Assembly (NCBI RefSeq): GCF_009914315.1
Contig: NZ_CP042596.1
Span: 744,001 to 808,000 of the forward strand
DNA: 64,000 bases
Direction of reading: 5' to 3'
Source of the DNA: Granulicella sp. WH15
GTDB taxonomy: Bacteria > Acidobacteriota > Terriglobia > Terriglobales > Acidobacteriaceae
How positions within the stretch are numbered: the first letter of the stretch is position 1; every line of letters starts with the position of its first letter. The notes beneath the pieces were generated by a model. The model was given only the letters and a program-made list of their open reading frames with translations, did not search any database and was not told the origin of the DNA. Shown piece by piece: positions 7,412 through 16,023 of this stretch. A program made the position numbers and the translations under genes.

Positions 7412-9241
7412 TCACCTCTTCGCTCGCGACAGCACCAGCTCGACCCCGCCGACAAAGCTGCGCCCCTGCATCTGTACGTTGTCGATCTCCTGATAGCCCG
7501 TGTTCGCGAGATTCGTCATGCGCAGGTAAGGATGCACTCGCCCCGCCTCACGCGCAATCGAGGCGTCCCACACCGCGTAAGGCGCATGGTGATATCGCTC
7601 GACGACGCCGAGCCGCGTGTCAAAAAGTATGCCCTGCTTCGAGCGCCAGCGATACTCCGTGCGCCCGTTGTTCACCGGGTAGTTCAGCACGTACTCCGAT
7701 TGCAATCCGCCCAGCGCCTTCTGCGCGCCGGTCAGCAGCGTCCACGAGAGCTTCACCACGCCGCCACGGCTCGCCTGCCAGCCCAGCGATCCCTCCAGTC
7801 CCTTGAACGCCAGCCCCGGCAGGTTGCTCGCCTGCCACGGCTGCGCGCTGCTCGCCCGCGTGTAGTCGATGGTGTTCGTCTGGTTCGAGTAGAACCCCGT
7901 CAGCGTCGTCTCCAGCCGCGGTACTGGGAACCAGTTCAACCCCAGCTCGTAGCTCCACGCCGACTCCGGCTTCAGGTTCGCGTTGCCCAGCGTAGTCGGG
8001 TCCGAATAGTAGAGATCGAGATAAGTCGGCAACCGAAAGCCATAGCTCGCCGACCCTTTCAGGCGCAGCGAGTGCGGCAGCCACAGCGTGCCCGCAGCCA
8101 TCGGGCTGGAGACCACGCGCCCGCCGCTGAAGACCTCCTCGCGCAGCCCCGCCGAGAGCGACCCGCGCCCCGGCACGCGCCACTCCACCTCACCGTAACC
8201 CGCGCCGCGATTGCGTCCATGCTGGCCCAGGTTGGTGCTATTGATCTGCTCGGTCGTCTCCTCAAGCCCGGTCTGCAAGGTCGTATTTTTGAAGATCTCG
8301 CGGCTGTCCCGCAACGCGCCCTGGAAGCTGTTGTCGATGTGTTGATTTTTATATCCGTCGGGCTGGTCCTTCTCGAGCAAGAAAATATCCGTGTGCCGCC
8401 GATACCCGAAGGCCGCCAGCGTGTGCTCGTCGAACTGCTGCGTCGCGCCGGTAAACCAGCCCTTCGTGCGTTCGCGCGAGTTGTAGTCGCCGAAGAACTG
8501 CGCTGCGCCGAACTTGCGGTCGTCAGTGGCCAGCAGCAGGTCGGTCGCGCCCAGTGCGCTTTTCAGCCGCGTCTCAGAGCTGAGATCCTCGGTGCGGTAG
8601 TCGCGGTCGGCGATAAAGCCCGTCGAGAAGTTGCGATCCCCGGCCAGTACCTCGCTCCAGCGCCTCTTCACCAGCGACGCCAGAAAGAGCTGGTGGTTCT
8701 CGTTGTAGCTGCCCACGCCCGCGTCCAGCCGCAACGTATCGGCCTCGGGCTGCCACGTCATCACGTCCACCACGCCGCCGATGGCGTCCGACCCATACAC
8801 CGTAGAACCCGCGCCGTGCAGCACGTTCATCGAGCCGGTAGCGGCCAGCGGCACGGGCAGATCGAGGTTGAAGTGCGAGGTCTCGACGTTGGTCATGCGC
8901 AGCCCGTTCAGCAGCACCAGAGTCTGCTCGAAGGTCGCGCCACGCACGGAGATATCGGACAGCACCCCGGCGGGCGCACGCTCCTGAATATCAATCGAAG
9001 CATCGGTGCGCAGGTAGTCTTCGACGCTGCCGTACGCTTCGGGATGCTCCTGCGTGTCCAGCGCTACAACGGTCCGGGCCGACTCGCCCTCACTGACCGG
9101 CGTCACATTGCCCAGCACCACCACCGAGGTGTGCACCGGCGGAATCGCCTGTTGTTGCTGGCTGTCCTGCGCCTGTGCGGTTATGCTGCCTGCTGCCAAT
9201 AAAGCCACGCCAATCGTTCGTTCGATGCTCAATGAGTACAC
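7412..9241 (-). CDS. TonB-dependent outer-membrane receptor (BtuB-like)
   Basis: A 609-residue receptor with an N-terminal signal peptide (IGVALLAAGSITAQAQ), a plug domain (VEDYLRTDASIDIQERAPAG, then ISVRGATFEQTLVLLNGLRM and GAGSTVYGSDAIGGVVDV) and a beta-barrel. It imports a scarce ligand (cobalamin, siderophore or similar) using TonB energy. The size and plug resemble the BtuB/CirA class rather than the 900-1300-residue Oar-like receptors elsewhere in this window. It ends in LVLSRAKR rather than in the usual aromatic residue. The gene is divergent from a MarR regulator, with a 23-bp palindrome in the 95-bp gap, so MarR control is likely. No cobalamin riboswitch was seen upstream. The ligand is undetermined. 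Confidence 0.88.
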   Translation of the reverse strand: MYSLSIERTIGVALLAAGSITAQAQDSQQQQAIPPVHTSVVVLGNVTPVSEGESARTVVALDTQEHPEAYGSVEDYLRTDASIDIQERAPAGVLSDISVRGATFEQTLVLLNGLRMTNVETSHFNLDLPVPLAATGSMNVLHGAGSTVYGSDAIGGVVDVMTWQPEADTLRLDAGVGSYNENHQLFLASLVKRRWSEVLAGDRNFSTGFIADRDYRTEDLSSETRLKSALGATDLLLATDDRKFGAAQFFGDYNSRERTKGWFTGATQQFDEHTLAAFGYRRHTDIFLLEKDQPDGYKNQHIDNSFQGALRDSREIFKNTTLQTGLEETTEQINSTNLGQHGRNRGAGYGEVEWRVPGRGSLSAGLREEVFSGGRVVSSPMAAGTLWLPHSLRLKGSASYGFRLPTYLDLYYSDPTTLGNANLKPESAWSYELGLNWFPVPRLETTLTGFYSNQTNTIDYTRASSAQPWQASNLPGLAFKGLEGSLGWQASRGGVVKLSWTLLTGAQKALGGLQSEYVLNYPVNNGRTEYRWRSKQGILFDTRLGVVERYHHAPYAVWDASIAREAGRVHPYLRMTNLANTGYQEIDNVQMQGRSFVGGVELVLSRAKR

Positions 9242-9303
9242 CCCTCATCTGTCATCGTCAGCCCTGTTGTTACTTGTCACAAGGATAGTTCGGTACAGCT
9301 CTT

Positions 9304-9326
9304 GATAGTTGAATCATTCAATTATC
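9304..9326. promoter_or_regulatory. Probable MarR operator palindrome
   Basis: A 23-bp near-perfect palindrome centred on C9315: inner arms TTGAAT/ATTCAA, one mismatched pair, then outer arms GATA/TATC. Size, AT-richness and location are typical of MarR-family operators. It lies 10 bp upstream of the marR start codon and about 63 bp upstream of the divergent receptor start. A dimeric MarR bound here could repress both genes. Confidence 0.7.
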
Positions 9327-9336
9327 TAATAGGAAC

Positions 9337-9777
9337 ATGCGTATCAACGCGTTTCTCTTTGAAAGCCCCATGTTCGCCATCACCCGCGCCGCACGCCGCT
9401 TCGACGCACTCGCGGCCCAGGCTCTCAGCGCCGAGGGGCTAAGCTTTCTCGAAGCCCTGGTGCTCGCGGCGGTCTTCTTCGAGTCGCCCCAGGTCATCAA
9501 GCCATCTCAGCTTGCCGAGACCTTCGGCACCACACGCGGCAACGTAAGCCACTGCATCTCATCGTTAGAAGCTCGCGGCCTGTTGCAACGCAAGATCGAC
9601 CCCGCCGACGCCCGAGCCTATTATCTGCACCTGAAACCGCAGGGCAAACGGGCCGCGTTACAGGTCATCGGTGCGCTCGACCGTTTGCAGCGCGGCTTCG
9701 AGAAGGAAGTCGGCAAGAGTGCCTTGAGCACCATGCTGCAAACACTGCGCAGGCTCGAAACGACTTACAACGACTAG
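9337..9777 (+). CDS. MarR-family transcriptional regulator
   Basis: 146 residues with a winged helix-turn-helix: KPSQLAETFGTTRGNVSHCISSLEARG (about 55-81) is the recognition-helix region and KIDPADARAYYLHL (about 86-99) the wing, both in MarR consensus form. AGGA stands 6 bp before the ATG. It is divergent from the TonB-dependent receptor, with a palindromic operator between them. The expected role is autoregulation plus repression of the receptor, released by a small ligand; the ligand is not predictable. A palindromic repeat (copy 3) begins right after the stop. Confidence 0.9.
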   Translation: MRINAFLFESPMFAITRAARRFDALAAQALSAEGLSFLEALVLAAVFFESPQVIKPSQLAETFGTTRGNVSHCISSLEARGLLQRKIDPADARAYYLHLKPQGKRAALQVIGALDRLQRGFEKEVGKSALSTMLQTLRRLETTYND

Positions 9778-9880
9778 TCCTGCCGGACGGGGCACTTCGT
9801 GCTGTATTCGGCTTCGCGTGGTCCTCCCGTTGGTCGGAATCAAACAATGTTCGCTGCCGCCCAACGGGAGAATTACGTGT
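9778..9880. repeat. Composite palindromic repeat, copy 3 (short)
   Basis: Minus-oriented, short copy: TCCTGCCGGACGGGGCACTTCGTGC, then GCTTCGCGTGG and the hairpin CCTCCCGTTGGTCGG ... CCGCCCAACGGGAG. It fills the gap between the convergent marR and aminopeptidase genes, starting at the marR stop and ending at the aminopeptidase stop. It may serve as a bidirectional terminator. Confidence 0.85.
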
Positions 9881-9881
9881 C

Positions 9882-11165
9882 TTACACCCACTCGCCCGCG
9901 CGCATCAACGGTTCGCTCGTTCCATCCTTCGCAACGCCATCCACGTTCATCTCACCCGACCCAATCATCCAGTCCACATGGATCAGGCTCGCGTTCGCAC
10001 CCTTTGCCGCCAGCGCATCCCCATCCATATGCTCGCCATCAATCAGGCACGTCGCATAAGCCTGCCCCAGCGCAATGTGGCTCGCCGCATTCTCATCGAA
10101 GAGCGTATTCCAGAACAGAATCCCGCTCTGCGCAATCGGCGACGAGTGCGGCACCAGTGCCACCTCACCCAGCCGCCGCGCGCCCTCGTCGGTCGAGATC
10201 AGCCGGTTCAACACATCCTCGCCCGACGTCGCAGTTGCCGAGACGATCTTGCCGCCCTCAAAGACACAAGAGATATTCTCGATCAGCGTGCCTTGGTGCG
10301 AGAGCGGCTTCGATGCCTTCACGCGGCCATCCACGCGGTCTTTGTGCGGCGTGGTGAAGCACTCCTCGGTCGGAATGTTGGCGTTGCAGAAGATGCCGTT
10401 GCCCGCCTCGCCGCCGCCGCCCGCCCACAGATGATCGTCCGCCAGCCCCACCGTCAGGTCGGTCGCGCCGTCATTCGAGTGGAAGCGCAGCGCGTAGTAC
10501 CGCTTCTCGTTCAGGTAGGCCACACGCTCGTGCAGGTGCCGCGAGTGCGCCTTCCAGGTAGCGACCGGATCTTCCTCGGTCGCGCGCGACGCGGTAAAGA
10601 TCGCATCCCACAGCTTGGCGACGCCCTCTGCCTCGGGCAGGTCAGGGAAGACCAGCTTCGCCCACGCCGGAGTGGCGGCGGCCAGGATCGACCAGTTGAT
10701 CGCATGGCGCGTAATCAGCTCCATCGCGGGCTTGTTGGCCTTCGAGCCAGCGATGTTCGCGCGCGAGACCTTTGCCGGGTCCTGCCCGGCCAGCAGCGCG
10801 GGGTTCGATCCGGCCAGCGCCAGCCGCGCCGCACCGCTGCCGAACGCGGCGGCGATCCCATCCGCCATCCACTGCGCGGCGTGGTCGAACGAGGCGTCCT
10901 GGGCGTACTTGTACCGCGCCAGCACGGCCTCATCGTCGCTGTAGAAGGTCGTCACCAGCAGCGCGCCAGCCTTGTACGCGTGCTCGGTGATGCGCCGCAC
11001 CAGCGGCATCATTTCGGTGGTGGCCGAGATGACCAGCTCCTGGCCCTCACGCAGGTTCAGGCCCACGCGCACCGCGACCTGAGCGAAGCGGTCCAGCTTT
11101 TCTTCAAAGGGAAGGGATGCGAAATCGAACTCGAAGGGCGAAACGGCGGAAGCACTCATGCTCAC
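9882..11165 (-). CDS. M29-family aminopeptidase
   Basis: A 427-residue metallo-aminopeptidase of the thermophilic AmpS/PepS/AmpT (M29) family, a cytoplasmic enzyme removing N-terminal residues from peptides. Family landmarks are DGATDLTVGLADDHLWAGGG (about residues 240-259), NIPTEECFTTPHKDRVDG (about 270-287, with the metal-binding glutamates), the histidine-bearing SHIALGQAYATC segment and the C-terminal IHVDWMIGSGEMNVDGV. It is the last gene of an apparent asd-lysC-dapB-aminopeptidase transcript, 24 bp after dapB. Its place behind lysine genes may reflect amino-acid recycling, but this is speculation. Confidence 0.9.
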   Translation of the reverse strand: MSMSASAVSPFEFDFASLPFEEKLDRFAQVAVRVGLNLREGQELVISATTEMMPLVRRITEHAYKAGALLVTTFYSDDEAVLARYKYAQDASFDHAAQWMADGIAAAFGSGAARLALAGSNPALLAGQDPAKVSRANIAGSKANKPAMELITRHAINWSILAAATPAWAKLVFPDLPEAEGVAKLWDAIFTASRATEEDPVATWKAHSRHLHERVAYLNEKRYYALRFHSNDGATDLTVGLADDHLWAGGGGEAGNGIFCNANIPTEECFTTPHKDRVDGRVKASKPLSHQGTLIENISCVFEGGKIVSATATSGEDVLNRLISTDEGARRLGEVALVPHSSPIAQSGILFWNTLFDENAASHIALGQAYATCLIDGEHMDGDALAAKGANASLIHVDWMIGSGEMNVDGVAKDGTSEPLMRAGEWV

Positions 11166-11189
11166 AAGAATACAACTTCACGCCGTTGC

Positions 11190-11879
11190 CTACAGCTTCG
11201 AGAAGACCTCGCGGAAGTCGTAGCTCCCGCTCTTCTGCTTCACCAGCCACTCCGCCGCCCGCACCGCGCCTTCGGCAAAGCCGCGCCGCGAGAACGAGTC
11301 GTGCTGCAACACCAGCCGGTCGGCCTCGCTGGTCGCAATCAGCAGGTGAGTCCCCGCCGCATCGCCCACGCGCTTGGCCTCGATCGGCACAATCGCCACG
11401 CCAGCAGCCTCTTCCACCACTTCAGCCAGGCTCAGCGCAGTGCCCGAAGGCGAGTCGAGCTTGGTCACATGGTGCGTCTCTTCGATGGTGAAGGCATAGC
11501 CCGCGTCCTTCAGGCTCTTCGCCATCTGGGCCGCCACCTGCATCATCACCTGCACGCCGACGGAGTAGTTCGTGCCATAGAGCAGGCTCGCGCTGCGGCG
11601 CTCGGCCAGCCCGCGCATATCGGCCAGCTTGTCATACCAGCCTGTGGTGCCGATCACCATCTTCGCCCCCGTCGCCAGGCAGGCGCGCATGTTCTGCACC
11701 ACCGCCTCGGGCGCGGTAAAGTCGATCACCACGTCGAAGCCCGCCACGAACGGCGGCGTCAGCGCCGCGGCGTCCTTGTTCTCCTTGGCGTCGAGCACGT
11801 GTACGCCGTGCCCGCGCTCGGCCGCCACATCCGCCACCAGCTTGCCTGTCTTGCCGTGCCCCAGTACCAGAACGCGCAT
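11190..11879 (-). CDS. dapB: 4-hydroxy-tetrahydrodipicolinate reductase
   Basis: 229 residues, the NAD(P)H-dependent reductase following DapA in diaminopimelate synthesis. The N-terminal nucleotide-binding loop is MRVLVLGHGKTGKLV, the central GTTGW motif (about residue 85) is present, and the catalytic signature EETHHVTKLDSPSGTA (about 133-148) holds the histidine pair, the lysine and the substrate-binding PSGTA. It is a little shorter than most DapB proteins (about 240-270). I chose the ATG at 11879 because GAGGGTGG precedes it; an in-frame ATG at 11921 would add 14 non-conserved residues. It lies 41 bp after lysC or, with the longer start, closer. Confidence 0.94.
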   Translation of the reverse strand: MRVLVLGHGKTGKLVADVAAERGHGVHVLDAKENKDAAALTPPFVAGFDVVIDFTAPEAVVQNMRACLATGAKMVIGTTGWYDKLADMRGLAERRSASLLYGTNYSVGVQVMMQVAAQMAKSLKDAGYAFTIEETHHVTKLDSPSGTALSLAEVVEEAAGVAIVPIEAKRVGDAAGTHLLIATSEADRLVLQHDSFSRRGFAEGAVRAAEWLVKQKSGSYDFREVFSKL

Positions 11880-11962
11880 TCCACCCTCTTTCAATACCAG
11901 CTTATCGGCGGCCGACTCCATCGAATCCGTCTGGATCTGTCGACGGCCGCCGAACAGACAGC

Positions 11963-13396
11963 CTACACCTTCGCCATTCGCGCTGTCGCATCGAACACAG
12001 CTTCATCAGGATCGGAGAAGAACTCCTGATGCAGAGAGCGCACCGCCTCCTCTACATCTTCCTCGTCGATCATGAAACTCATGTTGATCTCGCTGGCTCC
12101 CTGCGAGATCATCCGGACATTGATATCGCGCACCGCACCGAAGACCCGGGCGGCGATACCGTTGTGTCCGCGAATATCCTCGCCCACCAGGCAGACCAGC
12201 GCCTTGCGGCCCTCATACTTCACGTCGGCGATCTTGCCCAGCTCCGCGCAGATGGCCGGAAGCTGCTCGTTCGAGTCCACCGTCACCGAGATGCTCACCT
12301 CGCTGGTCGAGACCATGTCGATGGCGCAGTGGTACTTATCGAAGACGTCGAAGACAGCCTTCAGATAGCCGTGTGACATCAGCATACGGCTCGCGACCAC
12401 ATCCACAATCGTCAGCCGCTTCTTTACCGCGATGCTCTTGAGCGGGCTGGCGCACTTGGGCGCGATCGGCGTGATCTTGGTGCCTTCGTTGGAGGGGTTG
12501 CGCGAGTTGAGAACATACACCGGAATGCTCTTCTGCACCGCCGGAAGAATGGTCGCCGGATGCAGCACCTTGGCTCCGAAGTAGGCAAGCTCGGCGGCCT
12601 CTTCGAAGCTGATCGTCTTCACCCGCAACGCGTCGGGACAGATGCGCGGATCGGTCGTCATGATGCCGTTCACGTCCGTCCAGATCTCGATGGCACCGGC
12701 ATACAGCCCGCCGCCGACGAGGGCCGCGGTGTAGTCGCTGCCGCCGCGTCCCAGCGTGGTGGTGACGCCCTGCTCGTTGGCTCCGATGAAGCCGCCCATC
12801 ACGGGGACCGCGCGGGCTTCCACGAGAGGCAGTACGTGTTCTAACAGCTTGGCCTCGATGATCTCTTCGAGTGGCGCGGCCTTGCCGAAGTGCGAGTCGG
12901 TGATGATGCAGGTGCGGGCGTCGACGTGCGCGCCCGAGAGGCCGCGATGCTCGAAGGCGCGCGCGACCATGATGCTGGAGAGGCGCTCGCCGAAGCTGAC
13001 GACGAGGTCCGTGCTCCGCTCGGTCAGCTCTCCCACTGCGGCGATTCCGCGCAGCAGGTCGTCAAGCGCGTCGAACTGGCGATGCAGGAAGTGCGCCAGC
13101 TCCGCGATCTCGCGGCCGACGATCTGGTCCGCCGTGTCGAGGTGCCGCTTGCGCAGCTTGAACGAGATGGCCACCGCGCCGTCACGGTCGCCGCCTCCGG
13201 CTGTGGCGGCAGCGGCCAGCAACTGGTCCGTCACCTTCGCCATGGCCGAGACCACCACGATGGGCTGCAAGCCCTGATCGCGCCGCCCCTTCACGATGCC
13301 GACGGTGCGCTTGATCGCCTCTGCATCCTCCACCGAGGTGCCGCCGAACTTCATTACAACAATCTTGGGCCTGGGTTCCGACACCGCTGCGCTCAT
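11963..13396 (-). CDS. lysC: Aspartate kinase
   Basis: 477 residues, phosphorylating L-aspartate with ATP as the first step of the aspartate family pathway. The kinase domain opens with VVMKFGGTSVEDAEAI (about residues 13-28), has the SFGERLSS segment, GFIGANEQGVTTTLGRGGSDYTA (about 203-225) and the FGAKVLHP motif (about 275). Two C-terminal ACT domains follow (DVVASRMLMSHGYLKAVFDVF; VCLVGEDIRGHNGIAARVF), so feedback control by lysine and/or threonine is expected. The start codon overlaps the asd stop by 4 bp (ATGA), indicating translational coupling. Monofunctional: no homoserine dehydrogenase domain. Confidence 0.96.
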   Translation of the reverse strand: MSAAVSEPRPKIVVMKFGGTSVEDAEAIKRTVGIVKGRRDQGLQPIVVVSAMAKVTDQLLAAAATAGGGDRDGAVAISFKLRKRHLDTADQIVGREIAELAHFLHRQFDALDDLLRGIAAVGELTERSTDLVVSFGERLSSIMVARAFEHRGLSGAHVDARTCIITDSHFGKAAPLEEIIEAKLLEHVLPLVEARAVPVMGGFIGANEQGVTTTLGRGGSDYTAALVGGGLYAGAIEIWTDVNGIMTTDPRICPDALRVKTISFEEAAELAYFGAKVLHPATILPAVQKSIPVYVLNSRNPSNEGTKITPIAPKCASPLKSIAVKKRLTIVDVVASRMLMSHGYLKAVFDVFDKYHCAIDMVSTSEVSISVTVDSNEQLPAICAELGKIADVKYEGRKALVCLVGEDIRGHNGIAARVFGAVRDINVRMISQGASEINMSFMIDEEDVEEAVRSLHQEFFSDPDEAVFDATARMAKV

Positions 13397-14502
13397 GCCG
13401 TCACCAGCCCTGCTGCCGCTCCCTTGGGGGCGTCGAGCTTGCCCAGCATGGCCAGGATCTCCGCGTTCAACAAGGCTGCTCCAGCGGCTCCGCGAATCGT
13501 ATTGTGCGAGAGCACCACGAACTTCCAGTCCAGCAGGTTACACGGACGCAGGCGTCCCACGGTGGACGCCATGCCGCGTCCACGCATACGGTCCAGGCGC
13601 GGCTGCGGACGATCTTCCGCAGCGTCATACTCCACCGGCTGGTCCGGGGCCGAGGGCAGGTCCTGCCCCTCGTGAATCCCGCGCAGCGGCGAGAACTCCG
13701 CCCAGGCCGCGAGAATCTCCTCGCGGGTCGCGGGCTTGCGGAACTTGATGCTGACGCACTCGGTGTGGCCATCTTCCACGGCCACGCGGTTGCAGTGCGC
13801 GCTCACCTTTACGTCGAGCATCTCGACATGGTCGCCGCGCACCGCGCCCAGCAGCTTCGCAACTTCTTCTTGCAGCTTCTCTTCTTCGTTCTTGATGAAC
13901 GGGACGACGTTGCCGAGAATGTCCAGCGAGGCGACGCCGGGGTAGCCCGCGCCGCTGATGGCCTGCATCGTGCTCACGAAGAGGCTCTCGATGCCGAAGC
14001 GTTCCTCAAGAGGCTTCAGTGCCAGCACCAGGCCGATGGCCGAGCAGTTGGGGTTCGTCACCATGAACCCGCCCGACTCCTTGCGCCAGCTCTGCCCGTC
14101 GATCATGCCCAGGTGGTCGGCGTTAACCTCCGGCACGACCAGCGGCACATCGCTCGTCATGCGGAAGGCGCTCGAGTTCGAGATGACGGCGCAGCCTGCT
14201 GCCGCGAACTTCGGCTCCAGCTCGAGGGCCACGCTTGAATCCAGCGCCGCGAAGATGATCTTCGGCAGCTCGCCCGAAGGCGTGCCCTCGGGCACGTTCG
14301 GCATCAGGGTCATGGCTGCGATCTTCGCCGGAATCGGCGTATCCAGCTTCCACCGGCAAGCCTCGGCGTAGGTCTTGCCTGCGCTGCGGTCGCTCGCCGC
14401 CAACCATGCAACTTCGAACCACGGGTGGTCCGCCAACATCTGAATAAACCGTTGCCCGACCATGCCGGTCGCGCCCAGAATCCCAACTTTGCGTCGTTCC
14501 AT
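13393..14502 (-). CDS. asd: Aspartate-semialdehyde dehydrogenase
   Basis: 369 residues, reducing aspartyl-4-phosphate to aspartate-4-semialdehyde with NADPH. The N-terminal Rossmann loop is VGILGATGMVGQRF (about 5-18), the catalytic cysteine lies in TNPNCSAIG (about 165-173), SGAGYPG follows, and the C-terminal histidine region is near RPCNLLDWKF. The overall sequence pattern is closer to the archaeal/fungal-like type than to the E. coli Asd type. I chose the ATG at 14502 (MERRKVGILG); the frame continues upstream to 14544. The stop overlaps the lysC start. It heads the asd-lysC-dapB-aminopeptidase operon. Confidence 0.95.
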   Translation of the reverse strand: MERRKVGILGATGMVGQRFIQMLADHPWFEVAWLAASDRSAGKTYAEACRWKLDTPIPAKIAAMTLMPNVPEGTPSGELPKIIFAALDSSVALELEPKFAAAGCAVISNSSAFRMTSDVPLVVPEVNADHLGMIDGQSWRKESGGFMVTNPNCSAIGLVLALKPLEERFGIESLFVSTMQAISGAGYPGVASLDILGNVVPFIKNEEEKLQEEVAKLLGAVRGDHVEMLDVKVSAHCNRVAVEDGHTECVSIKFRKPATREEILAAWAEFSPLRGIHEGQDLPSAPDQPVEYDAAEDRPQPRLDRMRGRGMASTVGRLRPCNLLDWKFVVLSHNTIRGAAGAALLNAEILAMLGKLDAPKGAAAGLVTA

Positions 14503-14622
14503 GATCCCTCTAGGATACAGCAACCTTTGGTCCGGAGTGCGCATCCGGGCACCATGCCCACGGCGAAAACCTACGAACCAACAGCTTTTTTAAGCATAGT
14601 CACCCGCAGATAAAGACGGCAT

Positions 14623-14801
14623 AAGTACTTCGGCACTTCGTGCGGTTCTCGGGGCTGCATGGGAGGGATCATGTTTTGAGGGCCTCCCGCTGGCTGGCAG
14701 CGAGCATCTTTTGATTCCGACCAACGGGAAGACACCATGCGAAGCTATAAAAAGGCGCGCAAACACCGCCCCGCTCGTAGCGGGCTCGTCCGGCAGGACA
14801 G
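14623..14801. repeat. Composite palindromic repeat, copy 4
   Basis: Plus-oriented full copy: AAGTACTT then GGCACTTCGTGCGGTTCTCGGGG, CCTCCCGCTGGCTGG ... CCGACCAACGGGAAG, a degenerate C hairpin GGCGCGCAAACACC, CCCGCTCGTAGCGGG and GTCCGGCAGGAC. Its D stem CCCGCT/AGCGGG differs on both sides from the CCTCC/GGAGG of other copies. It occupies most of the 304-bp gap upstream of asd and ends a few bases from the next gene's stop; the remainder shows nothing further. Confidence 0.9.
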
Positions 14802-14806
14802 TGTTT

Positions 14807-15121
14807 TTAGAGGCTGTTCGAGCGCCAGCGTTGCGTGTGATAGCTGCCCGACCCGCCCCAAACCATCAGCGCAACGATGGCGTGGATGAGGAACCACATC
14901 GTCAACCCCTGATCGCGATAGATGAGCACCAGGATCAACACGCGCGGCAGCAGCAGCGCCAGGATCGGCGAGAGCAGCGAGTCCAGATGAAACCGCACCA
15001 GGTCGCGGTCGAACCAGGCGATGATGAGCGCGATGCGCGGCAGAAACAGCGAGAAGACCAGAAACCAAAGCGGCAGTGCGTGAACCGCAAGGGAGTTGAC
15101 GTCGAGAAGATGGTTGCTCAT
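14807..15121 (-). CDS. Small integral membrane protein (104 aa), unknown
   Basis: A 104-residue product with about three hydrophobic segments: ALPLWFLVFSLFLPRIALIIAW (about 15-36), LLSPILALLLPRVLILVLIY (about 50-69) and MWFLIHAIVALMVWGG (about 74-90), then a short polar tail. I do not recognise the family. It stands alone between repeat copy 4 and a cupredoxin-like lipoprotein gene on the same strand. Confidence 0.65.
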   Translation of the reverse strand: MSNHLLDVNSLAVHALPLWFLVFSLFLPRIALIIAWFDRDLVRFHLDSLLSPILALLLPRVLILVLIYRDQGLTMWFLIHAIVALMVWGGSGSYHTQRWRSNSL

Positions 15122-15200
15122 GGTCGTGTTGGTCCTTCCAGCATAGGTGTTGCTGTAGGTGCGATGTGCGGCCAGCCCGGATGGTTGTTAGGCCCTGTCG

Positions 15201-16001
15201 TTACTTACTGAAAGCAAAGTCAGCCTTGGCTTCACCCTTGGCCGTTACGGTCACGGTCAGTGTCTGCTCGCCCAGCTTCTCGTGTACCGCGCCCAGCGTG
15301 TACGTGCCTGCAGGCAATCCCGCAATGCTGAAGTTCCCCTTCGCATCGCTCACCGCGAAGAACGGCGTCTGCGACACGTTGATAAACGCATTCATCCACG
15401 GATGATTGTTGCAGCGCACCGGGATCATCAGCTCCGGCACCTTGAACTGCTTGCTCTTCGGAGTGCCCTTCGGACTCTGCGATACATCCACCGTCTCATT
15501 GCCGACCACCGTGGGCATCGTATGGATGTTGTGCATCGTCACATCCGAGTTGTGAAACTCGACCGAGCCGCCCCGCACTACGCCCACCACGTGCGGCTCG
15601 TACTGGCAGCCCTTCTGGTCCATCACCACCGGCGCGCTCATGCTGCTGCCGATGGCCATCGCCGCCGCCGGACCGCTCTTCACATACACGAAGACGTTCG
15701 CCAGCTTGCCCTCGTGGACCACATACTGCTCCGAGAACATATCCCCGCCACCGCTCATGCCGCACGCCGGGTCCATGCTCGTGTCGATCCTGACCGGAGC
15801 AGGAGCCTTGCCGTTGAAGTGGATCGTTCCGCTCACCGCGCCCAGCGTAGCCGGGTCCAGCTTCACGGTGGGCGCTGCCGGGGAGTAAGCCTCGGATCGC
15901 GGCGCAGCGCCACTCTCCGAGGTGCTCTTCACCGCGGTATCCGGCTTACATCCAGCCAGAGCCAACACCGCAAAACCAGCCAGCAGAACGATCTTCTTCA
16001 A
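15201..16001 (-). CDS. Cupredoxin-like lipoprotein
   Basis: 266 residues. The N-terminus MKKIVLLAGFAVLALAGC is a lipoprotein signal with lipobox LAGC, so the mature protein should be lipid-anchored outside the cytoplasm. The middle has a plastocyanin-type copper-site pattern: a histidine in VEFHNSDVTMHNIHTMP (about 150-166) and C-x-x-H-x-x-M in VRCNNHPWMNAF (about 193-204). The C-terminal third (KGNFSIAGLPAGTYTLGAVHEKLGEQTLTV) is a carboxypeptidase-regulatory-like beta-sandwich. Likely an electron-transfer or copper-binding protein; the partner is unknown. No respiratory genes are adjacent. Confidence 0.82.
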   Translation of the reverse strand: MKKIVLLAGFAVLALAGCKPDTAVKSTSESGAAPRSEAYSPAAPTVKLDPATLGAVSGTIHFNGKAPAPVRIDTSMDPACGMSGGGDMFSEQYVVHEGKLANVFVYVKSGPAAAMAIGSSMSAPVVMDQKGCQYEPHVVGVVRGGSVEFHNSDVTMHNIHTMPTVVGNETVDVSQSPKGTPKSKQFKVPELMIPVRCNNHPWMNAFINVSQTPFFAVSDAKGNFSIAGLPAGTYTLGAVHEKLGEQTLTVTVTAKGEAKADFAFSK

Positions 16002-16023
16002 CGCAAAGCTCCCTTTATAAAGA

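Noticed and set aside
2894..9202. Very long open frames opposite RNase J, dapA/dapD and the TonB receptor (for example 5154-6944 plus, 7532-9202 plus)
   Set aside because: They run antisense to clearly recognised genes. Their composition is Arg/His/Pro/Gln-rich without motifs, as expected for GC-driven shadow frames.
9242..9336. Cobalamin riboswitch upstream of the BtuB-like receptor
   Set aside because: The gap is only 95 bp and lacks the conserved B12-box type sequence; it is explained by the MarR operator and promoters. The same holds for the region before eutB, which is filled by repeat D2.
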